From positions 62,001 to 126,000 of the forward strand of contig NGBS01000587.1 in NCBI GenBank assembly GCA_002245135.1: a stretch of DNA of 64,000 bases. The letters run 5' to 3'. Under the pieces are notes generated by a model. It saw nothing but the letters and a program-made list of their open reading frames with translations, was not told the DNA's origin and made no database searches. This document shows positions 37,830 to 52,800 of this stretch, piece by piece. Source of the DNA: Proteromonas lacertae. Its lineage: Eukaryota > Sar > Bigyra > Opalinata > Proteromonadidae. The position numbers and the translations under genes were made by a program. How positions within the stretch are numbered: the first letter of the stretch is position 1; each line of letters begins with the position of its first letter.

Positions 37830-40800
37830 ATGATGGGGAAAATATTGAATATTTTAGTTGTTTTGTGCTTAATTTCTTTCAGTTCTGCTGTTAGAGATAG
37901 TCCGTTTCGCTCAAAGCTGGATAGCAGTTATGAAATTGTTACAGAGTATATATCTGTCGATGATAAAATGAGCGAAGTTGATGACTATGTTATTCAGGTG
38001 GATAGAAGTAGAAATGGAGGTTTATTTCAGACAATATTATTAGAAACTACCCTTCTCCCAAGTAGTGGTGCATATTTTGAGATTGGTGCTGATATAGAGA
38101 ATATGAAGCCAGAGGTTCAACATATTCTCATTTTCAAAGACAAAGAAGAAGTCAATTCTGAGAAGAACTTCACTGTTAGCTATAACAATATTGACATAGT
38201 CTTACAGTCTACATATGATGCATCAAAAAGTAAAAGTAGAATTTGAGAAATTGAATATAACAAATTTACATGTAAATTACACTGATAATGTCAATTATGT
38301 TGATATAACTATTATATCTTCAACAGTTGAATTAAAAGACAATCTCAAAGTTATTGGAAATGTTACACACTGTTATGTTGGTAATAATGAAGAAATGTGT
38401 AATAATCACGAAGTAAGTGATAAATCTAAATTGGTAGGAAGATTTGATATTGTTTATAATGGTAAAGAAGTTGTTTATGATGTAAGTGATTCATATGAAA
38501 AGTTAGAGAAATCTTTATTAGATTTAGGTTTAGGTGAATCAGTAATAACTCAAATAAATGCAACCTATTGGAGAATATCATTTCCTACGTTAGTAAAAAT
38601 AATAGACACAAACTTGTTGAAATTCAATAATGTGGAATTTGAAAGATTCGAATAATCAGAATATCCAGTTATCATTAAAATATATGTTATTCAGTGGATT
38701 AAAGCCAACTACATTAGAGTTTACATTGAATACTACAACAGAAACTACATTCAAGTTAAATAATACAGTTATTAAATCAACAATAAAAGATACAAAAACA
38801 TTGAACGAAGTATTGAATGAAATAACTACAGAAAAATATGAAATTGAAATGAAGGATAAAGATCGGATATGCTATATATATCAAGTCTTATCCAACCATA
38901 TTAACCAGTTTAGAGATATATGATAATGATTCTAATAAAGTAATGATGATTATTAATGACAATGAATATGATGATGTTAGTGGTGATTTTAGAATTGGTT
39001 ATAATGATTTTATTACTCCAAGATTGGCATATAATGAAGATGAGAATAGAATCAAATTAGAATTACAACAATATGAAGAATTTGAAGGTGTAGAAGTTGA
39101 AAAGATAAATTCTAATAAAAATATCAATTATAATGCTTGGAAAATAGTCTTCAAGAATTATATTAACATCAGTGAAATTGAATTACATTCAGAATATTTA
39201 AAAGGTTCAAATTCTATAGTCAATTTTACTGATATTACTCAATATAATAATGAAAGTGAAATATTTAATAACGAGTCTTTATTGACTAAAGTATCATATA
39301 ATCTATCTGAATCTGTTCATTTTACTGATTTATTACCAAATGTAGATTATTTCATTAGAGGATGTATAAATTGTTCAAAATTATTAGAATCAAAAAGATC
39401 TTTATCATCATTATCATCAATTGAATGGTATTATAGTTATCCATCAGTTATAAAGACTATTAGTAAATTACCTGATCCATTTAGTAATGAAGATATTAAA
39501 GTATTAACATTAAAACCTGAAGAAATTACATTGAAATTAAGAGAAGATAAGAAGTTAGATGATTTTGTTAACTCATACAAAGTACAAGTGTCAGAAATAC
39601 CAGTTTGTAGATGAAATGCAATGTATTGTGATAAATACAACAAAATCAACATCTACAATAAATGGTAGTTTTCAATTAGCTTATAAGAATAGTGTTACTA
39701 AACCAATTAGATATGATGCAAGTGAATATGAGATGAAATATTATTTAGAAGAATTAGATACTCTTGGAGACGTAAATGTAAAGATTGAAAGAGTGTTTGA
39801 TGGTTTTAGATATTATATTACATTTGGTTATTGTAGAAATAATAATAATAATAATAATCAATTTATATGTAATTATGATAATGAAATTGAATTATTTAAA
39901 GTTTCAAATAGTACAATCACAGCTAGTATTTCTGTAATTGAAGTATCTAAACGAAGTGATAGTTTTATATTTGATAAAACAATACAAACGTCAATATATG
40001 AAGCTTTAAATTATCCAAATAGAAAACTCGAAGAAATTCAACAAGATAATAAATATACTTATACTAATGTTAGTTTTAATGTAGAAAATAATAAATATTA
40101 TTATTATCGTATATTTAAGAATATCAATTGTTCTTCCATTGAGAGATGCGTTATGTCTAATCCATATGTATCAGTTAATCCAATTACAAGTTCAACTGTT
40201 GCCATCATCACCAGTTAATTTAGATATTTATTCCTATAATGAAAGTTCTATTACATTTACATGGCAAAAACCCTTAATTCAATGGAAATAGCTGATATTT
40301 TAGGATATGAAATACAAGTAAATGCTTGGTTTAATTTAGGAGAATGGGTTACTGTATATCATTACAGAAATAACAGTGGAATTGATATTCCTTTAACTAC
40401 AACTATTGATTCAAGTGTGTATAAGTTCATTAGAGGTAAAGATTATGTTTTTAGAATTGCTTCTCATAACAAACTTGGTAGAAGTGAATATAGTCGTTCA
40501 ATAACAGTTAAACTGAATTATCCAACAGTTCCAGAAATGCCATCTCATTTACAGATTATTTCTAGAAATAATGATGATAGTTTACTCGTTTTGAAATGGT
40601 ATGCTCCTTTGGATAATGGAGGTTTACCTGTTGCACATTACAATATATATTATTATGTTGATGATAGTAATGATAACAACAAAAATGAAATAAAACAAAC
40701 CAAAATAGAAATAAAAGATAATGTAAGACAAAATAGAGAACCAGTTGTTTATACATTCAATAGTTCTCAATTAACAATTGGTAAATATTATAAGATATAT

Positions 40801-43800
40801 GTAACAGCTTGTAATGAGAAAGGTGAAGGTAAATCAAGTCCATTATTAGGAACAACTATTGATTTATTACCAAAATATCCACACAATTTCCATTATGATT
40901 CTATCACTAATTCAAGTATTGCATTATCATGGGAACAACCAGAATATGAATATAATAATCATATTTCAATTACAGGATATAAGATTTATCAGTTTAACGA
41001 TGTTGTGTTGAATTCATATGATGAAAATCCAGTGAAATTTGAGATTCAAGAGTTGGTGATTGAAGGAGCAAATGGAGGTTATTTTGTAATTGAATATGAT
41101 GGTGTTTTAAGTGATAATATTCCATATAATTGTAGTATAGAAATATTACACAACTACTTGTTATATATGGGAATAAATACAGACAAAATCGAGAAATATT
41201 GTGATATTGAGGATAATAATGTATTAAGATATGTAATTACATTTACTCAAAATTTAGGAAATTTGAATAAAATAATTCCATATTCAGGAAGATTAGAACC
41301 ATCTACAGCTACAATACGATGTAATGAAATACAAAATGGATCAAATGTTGAAGTAGTTTATGAAGTAACAAATCAACCAACAGTAACTACATTTACAGTG
41401 AATAATCTCTTACCAAACCATATTTATAGTTATATTATTACTTCAATAAATATAATTGGAGAAAGTTTAAAGTCATATTCTTTACCTTCTGTTATTACAA
41501 CAAATGAACCACATTCTGATGTTAGTTATGCGATTGGTTTACATTTGAAATATGGTAAAGCAAGTTATTATTTTGAGCAACAAACTGTTACATTAGAAAG
41601 TGAAGGTGAATACATAATTGACAGTGGATATGATTATATTGTGTATAATATAACAATGAATATGGATATGAATGACTTTGAAAATACAATTAGTGGATTA
41701 TACGTTAATCAAAATACTCAAGTTGGTATAACAACTGTTTATATTTCATACTGTGATGATGATAATGATGAAAATAAAGAAAAAAAGAAGATTATTTTAG
41801 ACATTATCTATGAGAATAACTACTACTATCCACCATTAAGGTTTTCATTAACTAATAATAAAGATGAATATATAGAAACAAGCGAATTAACAAAAGGTCA
41901 TACAAATAGTTTTATTATCTATCCAATGAATATAACATCACAGTTTCATGATGATACAAAGTATGATGATATGAATAGAGGTAAATTATTATATTTTACT
42001 GAAGTATATGATGAGAGTAATAATGAATGGATTAGTGATGAAGGTTTAGCTGAATATGATCCAATTGTCTATTCCATTAGAAAATATATTATTAATAATA
42101 GTGATAGTGAATATATTTTAGCTTATAATAAAGATTATACTGAAAATGATGTTAAAAATGGATTTGAACTTATTTCATTCTATCAAAACATAAGTGAAAA
42201 AGAATTACAGGAACAATGGAATAAAAATGTTAACCAATCTTATAATTTGTATTTAACTTACAAATACAATGAATTAAAAGTATATATCTTAAATAATGCT
42301 TTAAATTATTCAACATTAAATCTAAAATGTAATAATAATATCTTAATTGAACCAGAAATCTTACATCATGAAGATGATAGTAATGAAATTCAGTTATTGA
42401 TTGTTGATTATTCTACATTATCCACAATCAATGATAATAATGGATATATGACTTTATATTATGATAATATTATCATTTCTCCATCACTCTATCTACCTTG
42501 GAATATTGAAGCTGAATATTTGGAGTTAATAATTAATAAAAATGAAGAAGTACCAAATGTAACAGTTGTTAGAACTGAATATGGTCATGGATATGAATAT
42601 ATTATTACATTTGTCCATAGTATTGGTATAGAAGGTGGTATGTTTAGATTAGTACCATATGTTTATGATATCCAAGCTTTAATAATGAAGAGTAATGATA
42701 ATATAGTGAAAATAGATGGTAATTTTAGATTAAAATATAATGATGAAGTTACTAGTTTAATTCCAGTGAATGTAAGTGATGTAGAATTAAAGAATATTCT
42801 AGAAAATGAAATAAGAGGAATAGATGAAGTTAGAGTTGAAATTGTCAATAATAATGTCAATAATATAGTTAACTATACATGGCTTATCACATTTATCTCT
42901 CCTGTTGATGATGTAAAGTTATTAGAAGTAATATCCAATGAAGTAACTGGTTCAACTGTTGATGATAATACTGCATTATTGAGTATTAGAAAATTACAAA
43001 CTGGAGATTCAAAATCATTAAAAGGAAGTGTATTAAGTCGTAGAATTAATAACAATTATCCATATTATACAGCAAAATATGTTATCAATAAAGTAGGAGA
43101 ATATAATTTACATATTAATCAATTACTGAGATTTGGATTGAATTGTGTGACTTATTCTAATATATATAATAAGAATATACCAGATAATGAGTTTATTACA
43201 TCTAATATTAATTATACTAATATGAATATCATATCTGGTGAATGGAAAGGAAAAATTATTTTACCAAAAGATGATGATGATAATAATTATATATTCTATT
43301 TAAATACATCTGAAAATGTTCAATTATTTATTAATCACTCTCTTGTTTTATCAACTGAAAATTACACTAGAAATGTTGAAGTTTATAAGAAGGTATTGTC
43401 ATTAAAATCAAATACATATTATGATATAAGAATAGTCTCAAATCAAAGATTGAATGTTGATCAATCAAATCATTTCTTGATATTATCTTGGTCATCTGAT
43501 AGTATATTGAAAGAAGTTATTCCATCATCTCAATTCTATTCAATGAATCCAATAAAGAATTCTCCATCAGTTGTGACTATAGAACACTCAATTCCAAGTT
43601 ATTTAACTACCAAAGCATTTGGTGATGGTTTGAGTAAAGCTCGAGTTGGTATGTTGAGTGAATTTTATATCCAATTGTATGATAATGGCAATAATGTTGT
43701 ACAAAAAGAAACAGGAGATTTAACTGTAAAACTTATGAATAGAAATAATGAGAATATGACTTTTGATTTAATTCCAATCTATCAACAGAATGGATTATAT

Positions 43801-46800
43801 TTAGTGAAGTATCAATTAAATACAGCTGAAGGAAGAGATTATGAAATATCAATAACCTTAAATAATAGAAACATATACTGTGGAAATGGTAAAGAAAACA
43901 AGTGTAGTCCATTCAGTTTAGTTATTGATTCTGGTTTTATATCATTCAATAAATCAATTCCAGTTGGTAAACAATGTGGTTATTCTGGCAATAAATATAC
44001 AATGGAATTAGAACCATATGATAATTTCAACCAAAGAATTGTCACAGATACAAATGTGTTTAATGTAATATTTGAATCTCAATATGGTAGTTATTATAAT
44101 ACAAATTCTTCAAAATTACTAATGGAATGAAAATACTCTAAGATATGATATTGAATTTACTCCATTTATAGATGGATATTATACAATGGTGATGATATAT
44201 AATGATATTAAATATATATCAAATCATGTTGTTTATTTTGCTCCATTAGTTCATTCTGCTATTTTTAGTAATGTTTTAATGAATATGACTAAAAAGATAG
44301 TTAAAGCTCATGATGTTAATACTGTCTATGTTGAATCTAGAGATTATTATAATAATTTATTAAAATACAATAAAAATATTGAATGTTCTCAATATAAATA
44401 TCCATTCTATAAGTTATTTGTATTTTCTGAAGATAAGAATGAAATAGTGTATGAATCTTCCAGTTTGGTTTACACATTAAATGTTCTTGAAAAGAATGAA
44501 CCATTTAATATTACATTTGATGGTTTAAGAACTCCATTATTCTCTTATAATATTACATCAACTTTATTGCAGGAGTATTTATGTAGAATTCATCCAGTCA
44601 GAGTTGTACAAATTGATGAAGTAACATATGAAATAACCATCATAAAACAATTCAATTATATTCATGCAAAGTTCCATACTATATTTAAATGTGGTAGTAA
44701 TTGTAATATTACATTAACTGTCTTTGAAGATGGAATATTCCCAATTAATTACTTAATACACAAATCATCCAATTATACAGTAAAAATAACAAATGAAGAT
44801 GATTATGATATTAAAAATTCACCATTCAGTTTAGAAATAATTCCTAACGAAGTTGATATAAAATCAATGTTTTTGTCTGTTAATAATTTCACAATTGTAG
44901 CTGGTGATTCATTTATTATTACTAAGATTAATACTGATTCAAGAGTGATAGGTACTTATATGTATCAATTAAATGCATTTACATATGGTGATAATAGTGA
45001 AGAATATGTTTCTACAAAATATACTTGTAATTTTAATGATAATGAAATATATGAAGTTGAATATTTAGGTTATAAATTGACTGGTTTGAATATATCAAGT
45101 GATGATATAAATGAAAGAATGAGTGAATTATTTGGTAAAGTTGATATGAAGAAAGATGGAAATAATTATTCAATTGAATTTTATGCAATAACTGGTGATA
45201 TAGAAGGAATGGTATTTAAAAATGAGAATAATAAAAATGAAATAGTGATGTGTAATAAAATACAAGGAAAATATCCGATTTCTGGTTATTATCAAATAGA
45301 AATAAATGGTAAATATTCATCTCCATTATATCCAAGATCATCTCCAGAAGATGTATTAAAAGAAATGAATAAATTCAGAGAAATTGGTGTATTAGATATA
45401 GTAAAATCATCAGTAGGACCAACCTTTACATTTAATGGTAATAAGAATGAATTAATCAATGTTGCTTATACAATATATTTCAAATATCAATATTACATTC
45501 AAGAACAATCAATTCCGCCAATCAATTTCCATTCATATTTAGTAAAAGAAGATGGATTTCAAAGTAAACCAACAATTAAACAGTATGTTATAAATACACC
45601 AGCATTAGGTAATGTTATTGAGGAATTATTACCATCATTCGAATATTATGAAATAGCTGGAGAGTATTACTTGTATATGAGAATAACTGATGATAATGAA
45701 GTTGTATTAGAATTACCTGTAAATCCAAAAGACTATTATACTGTATTACCATCATCAATAATGCCTTCTCATTGTCTTCATTCTGAAGAACTTGCTATTT
45801 ATTCAAATGAACCAATGATTGTTAATATTACATTGAAAGATAGATATTATAATTTATATGATTTAGAATTGCATAATAATATTGATGAAGTATTTGATTT
45901 TTATGTTGAAAATATCAATACCAAAGTCCAAACTAAGCTTGATTTTGTTAGACAAGATAATTCATCTACTTATGTATTTAGTTATTTACCTGTAGAAGCT
46001 GGTTTATATAAATTATATATGAATATAATAACTCAAAATGGATTATTATATACTGTTTATAATTCATTTGATTTTTCATTACCATATTTAAAGAATGATG
46101 TTTTATGTCCAGAAGAACCTAATGAATGTATTGCTACAGAAATTTCTAGAAATATTGATTTTAATTCTAAGAAGTATTATTATATTCCTGAATCAATGAA
46201 TGAAACAAGATATTTCAGTCAAAAATGGGAAGGTATGATCAATATACCAGTTGCAGATAACTATACGTTTTATATTACTACTTACAATGAAGTTCAGTTA
46301 TTAATTGATGATATATTAGTTATTGATACAGGTAATAGTAAAGTATTAAATGATCAAAATACATTATATTTATCAAATGGTTTTCATTCATTTAGATTAT
46401 TGAATAAACAAAGTGATATTAGTTCAGGTATTAAATTAGAATGGAGTAATAGAAATATTGAAAAAAGTGTTATATCTTCAGACTATTTCTATTATAAACA
46501 AAAGATTAACAATTCTCCATTAGATATTCAAGTGTTTAATGGAATCTTATATCAACCAACAATCAAGAGAATTAGTAATGAAACAATAGAATCAACAACA
46601 TCTGATCTATTCACATTCGTAGTTGAAGTGAAAGATATTAATAATAATCCAATATTAAATGATGGAAGAGAATCTACCAAATTTAGTGTTTCAATTGTTA
46701 AAACAGCTGATATTATTATCAATCCAGAAGATAATGATAATGGTACAATAGAATGTTCTATCACACCAAAACAATGGGAATTAATATGTGAAGATTGTGT

Positions 46801-49800
46801 ATCTATTGAAAAGGATAGTAAACTAGTAAATACTTCAATTGATTTAATGAAAGTATTACATCCAAATGATAGAATAGTGATAGGAAGAGAAATTTTAACA
46901 ATTTCTGGTGAACATTTGACAATGGATAATATAATACCAATTGTAATACCATATCGTTCAGAAAGTATAAGTGAAGATGGTAAAGTACCACTTTACAGAG
47001 TAAATGACAATACAAATAAATATGAATTTAAATGTAATATTAATAAAATAGGAAGATATGAAATAGATGTAAAGTACAATAATACTTTATTAATTGATTC
47101 ACCATATAAAGTGAATATTTACTCAAGCCAAACTGATTTGAATATTAGTGATATATATGGTATAAATAGATATGAATGTGTAGCTGGAGAAATATGTTAT
47201 TTGTATATACAATCAAGAGATCAAGATTATAATATGGTATTATTTAATGATTCAAATTATCAAGTTGAGTTTTATAATAATGATGAAAGTGTTGATGAGA
47301 TTATTTCATTTTATGGTATTTCTGAATATTTATCAAATGGATTATACAATATAACATACAATATAACAACAGCTGGTGAATATACAATCAAAATAACACT
47401 AAATGAAAATGTAACATCAATTTTAGCTGAGAAACTAGAGGTTAAAGCAAATGTTATTTATCCAGCTAATTGTGTTGTTGATGATTTGATGGACAAGCCT
47501 GTTTATAATAATCCTGAAAATCAGACATTTCATATATCATCCTATGATCAGTGGAATAATTATTTAAATGAAACATTATACTCACAGGAAGAAATTGTTA
47601 CTTTATTAATTCCAACATCAATTATAAATAGTAAACCAAATACATGTTATATGTATTTTAGTTTTAATGGTCAAAATTCAAGTAGAATTGATTGTAAAAG
47701 TGATGAAAAACAAATTAAAGATAATTTACATCAAATCCCAATAGGTGATTTTACTATAAAGAAAATAGATAATAATAATAATGAAGAAAGTGATAATGAT
47801 AAGAGTAAAGGAATGAATAGAATATATCAAATTTCATTATTCACTTATCGAAATGTTAATCCAAAATTAGAAGTATATTCGACAGCTAGTGATATAAAGA
47901 TAGAAAGATGTATCTCCAATCAATATCAACTATTAGTAATACCTAAAACTATACAGAGTGGTAGATTCTATTTACAATATGATAATATAGAGAGTGAATG
48001 GTTGAATTTACCAATTAATGAAGATGTTTTAGAAGATTCATTAAAACTATTCCCACGATTTGTTGGTTTAAATAGACAAGATGACAGTGATAATGAAATA
48101 TATAAATTAGAATTTAAATATGATGAAGATAATGTATATGATGAGATAAAGTTATTGTATGTTGAACAGACATTCATTAAAAGTGATAAGATAATAACAA
48201 TCCAAGAATATTGTCCAAAATATACACAAAGTGGTGTTTATGGTGATAATTATTATGTTACATTCAGAGATCAATATGACCATTTAGTTAGTGCAATTTG
48301 TGAACCTGATGAATTGTTATATAAATGTACTTATAAAGTTCCAAGATCAGGTAATTATGGATTTAATATTTACTACTTATTAAGAGGTGGTTTGATTGGT
48401 AATTATTATGCTTCAAGATGGTTACCTGCTATAAATGAATCTATTGATACATTTAGTATGTTGAATAATAGAGAAATCAATGGCAATAGTAAATCTCTTG
48501 GTATTAGAGTTGATAAAATGATTAATTTCAATTGGATAAGAGAAATCATTAATGAAGAAGAAGATATTGTATCAATAAGATGGGTTGGATATATTCAACC
48601 ATTATTTACTGAAGTATATACAATAACTTGTAAATATAATGATGGATGTAAAGTGATTATTGATAAGAAAGTGATAATAGATGAATTTAATAATCAATTG
48701 TGAAAATAATGAAATAAAGGAAGCAAGGGGAGTGACAGATTTATTAGAAGCTGATTATTATTATTCAATTGTTATTGAGTATAGAGATAATATGGATTTA
48801 GCTTTTATACAGTTAGAATGGCAATCTGAGAGTCAAGTCAAGCAAATTATACCATCTGAACGATTATTCTACAGTCATCAACCACTAAGTAAATTCAATG
48901 TTCATTATATCAATCCATTACCAACCAATCCAAAGATAGTAAAGAATGGTTTTATTCGTAAATATAATGTTACATCAGTTGAAGTATCTTGGGAGAAAGC
49001 TGATGATATCGATTATGATGGCGATGGAGGTTCTGAAATAGTGAAATATATAATTACACATGAAGCTGAAGATGGAAATTATTCTGAAGTTTATAATTAC
49101 ACTGATTTTAATAAAGATGATAATATATTGACATATAAGATTAGTAATTTACCAATTGGTGTTACATTGAATTACACAATCACTGCTGCAAACTATTTAG
49201 AAGAATCAGAAGCATATCCACCAGATAGTGAATCATTGACATTTACATTCACAAAAGAACCAGAATTAGTTCAAAATGTAAAGATCCAAAATATGGAAAG
49301 TTCATCAACTGAAGTTGTATTATACTTTGAAGATCCAATCTCCTGGAATGATAATGATGATGGTAGTGAAGTTAGAAATAGACATTTCATTATTAGATGG
49401 AGTGATGAACCAATAAATCCAACAGAAATAGGTAAAGGTATTGGTGAAGCAACTATTCCATCAACACAACATTGGTATAAAATCAGTAACTTAACAGCTG
49501 GTCAATATTACTACAGTTATATAGCAGCACAGAATATAATCGGTACAGGAGATTACGTATCATTATTTCCAATAATGCCAAGTACATTTCCTGATCCATT
49601 ATATCCTCGTTCATTCTTAGTATCAACATTACCTTTAGAAAGTAATTACACATGTAATGAGATTGTTAGTACTTTTAATTTAGTTTTTACACAGAATATT
49701 GGTAATGATGGTGGTTCTCCAATTACACAGTATTTAATAGAATATTATTATTACAATGAAACTATTAAACCTGATGAATATGAATTGATAATTCCTGTAG

Positions 49801-52800
49801 ATAATGCATGTCCTTATTTCCAGATATTAGAGTATCATAATTCATCAGAAAAAATATCTGGTTATAGTTCCACTAAATTACCAACTAAAGATTTAACCTG
49901 GGAATATTTATATCAAATAGTTAGAGGTTTACCTTCCATTAAGACTGTTGTAGAAGGACATAATTCAAGTGCAACTAATTTCACATTCTCTATATTAACA
50001 ATTAGTGATGTTGATTTGATTACATTGAATTATCCTGATAGTATATGTGAATTACCAATACTCCAACATATTAGTCATAGATCTTACCCTGATAATTATC
50101 AAAATATTGAACTTGAACCATGCGATGAAGAAACATGTAGTTATAACCTTACAAATATGAAGAATGAAGTGAATTATACATTCACTATAACTGCATTTAA
50201 TACAAGAGGTGCTAGTTTATCAAGAGTTTCAACACCTGAAGAAGTACATTTACCTTATTTACCACCAGAACCAGTTCAATATTTCTCAGCAAGATGCTAT
50301 AATAGTACAGCATTAGAAGTGTATTATAAAGAACCAATCTGTAGTGGAGGTGCTGCAATTGTTAAATATATTATCAAAGTGAATGAAGTTGACGATATAT
50401 TATCAGAATATTACTTTGAATTGAGTGAAGAGAAGTATTTGGATTGTAATAATGGTTTATGTCAAGCAATATTAAATGGTTTGACACAAGGAATATCTTA
50501 CAATATATCAATATTTGCTTATAATAGACAAGGTTATAGTTCAGCAGCATCATTCTTACCTTATAGTATATCATTATACACAAAACCAAAGCCATTATTA
50601 TGGATTTATACTAAGCAGATCTATGATGATACAGTAGAATTAACATTTGAAGAAGAAGATAATGGTGGTAAGAATATTACATTCTATAATATTGAAGTTG
50701 ATGTAAATGAGAATATTGAAGAATATAAACCACCATCAGTGTTTAACTTCAATAATTATTATGCTTATCATGTATTATTACCAATTGAAAAAGACAAAAT
50801 AATAATTAAATGTGATGGTTTAGAAACAGACGAAATTGTAATAGATCAATATTATACTGTATTATTAGATAATTTCAAACAGTATGAATTCTTAGGTAGT
50901 AATCTAAATTATTACATTTACATTGATCAATTCGGTAGACATTTAATAATGAATTTCTATTCAGGAAGTTGTTCAGTATTTGATATTCCTGGTAGTAAAG
51001 ATATTAAAGTAATATCTGAACCATATTATGGTTATGCTTATCAAGTAATTACATTATACAATTTAGAAGACAATAATGAGGAAGAATCATCAGCAACAAA
51101 AACAGAAGAAGATACAGAAGATAGTGAATTGTTAATTAAAAATAAATCAACTCATAAATCCATCAGAAATAGAAGAAATGAAGAATCTGAAGATAGTGAA
51201 GATATTGATGAAAGTAAATACTTTTTACTGAGTTATAACGATACAAATTCAACTGAAATTCCAATATCAATTAGTGCTGATGATTTAAGAAGTTATTTGT
51301 TAGAAGAATTCCCTGAATTGAATGATTTGAAGATTATAAAAACAATAGAAAATAAAACAACAAAATTCTATATTTATTACATAGCCAAATTGTTAAGACT
51401 TGAAGAATTAGATTTTGAAACATCCAATGGAGGAATAAGTGAATTAATACAACCAGTTTATCCATTAATGAATAGTCTATCATATTTCAATATCACTGTA
51501 TCAAAAGATGAAATGAAAGAGAAAAATAAATATCGATTAAGTGGATTAAAACCAGGAATGTCTTACATTATAAGAGTAGCAATATCCAATGAAGATGAAC
51601 CGATTTATTTCAGTGATTATCAATATACATATCCAATAGTAACAAAGATGGTTAATTATGCTGATTTACTAGTATCATTCGATTATAAAATAGTAAATAA
51701 TAATACAGTTAATTTGACATGGGTAAGTTCATTTGATTATTTATCACAAAACATAACCAATTATGAAGTTCAAGTAAGTACAAATCCTTACTATTATCAA
51801 TACAAACAGATAGAATTATATCCACAATATGAAGTTCAAAGAATAACAATAAGTGGTGAAACTGAAGATGTTCATGGTGTATTTTACATTTATTATCATT
51901 CAGTAAAGTCATTACCAATTCCATTCAATGTAACAAGTGAAAAATTGAAAATATTACTAGAAATGTTACCTGATATTAATATAAAATCAATTAAAAGAAA
52001 TGTAATAAAAGCATATTCTTATCCACCATTCAAGCGACAAAGTTTTATTTATGATATTACCTTCAATAGAACAGAACCAGTTGATTTATTGTATTTATCA
52101 ACAAGAGATAATGTTATCAATACAGTTGTATATAGTGGAAGTTTATTAGGAACATCTACAAAAGCTGAAGTTCGAAGAATTCAAAGAGGAGGTTTACCAA
52201 ATGATTATTTATTAGAAGATTTGACACATGATAATTATTATGTAAGAATATACAGTAAGAGTGGTTTAACTGGTTATTTAACTCATAATTATATGGAAGT
52301 GAAGTTCAAAATACCAACTCAAGTTATTCCAACATCTCCAAGAGAAGTGACTTTGTACAATTACTTCCCCAATGAAATAATTGTTTATTGGAGACCTTCC
52401 TTATATAATGGTGGTGCAAATATAACAGAATATATAATTGAAGTATGTGATGATAAATCATTTAAGAATAGTACTCCAATTTCATTTAAAGTAGAAGATT
52501 ATAAATTATATAGAGGTTTTTATCAATATAATATAAAAGGTGATTTTATTGTTTATATGACATATTATGTTCGAGTATTTGCCTATAATATGATTGGTTA
52601 CAGTGATCCATCAGTCGGTACTGTTTATTCATCACTTGGATTGGGATGTTTTGAGAAATTCTATCCATCTGAAGAGAATAAGGATAAAACTGTTAGAGAA
52701 TTATCAAATATATATTATAATGAAGAAGTAGGAAAGAAAAGTGATATAAATACTAATAAAGTGTTATTTGTTATTACTGAATATAGATTGAATGATTCAA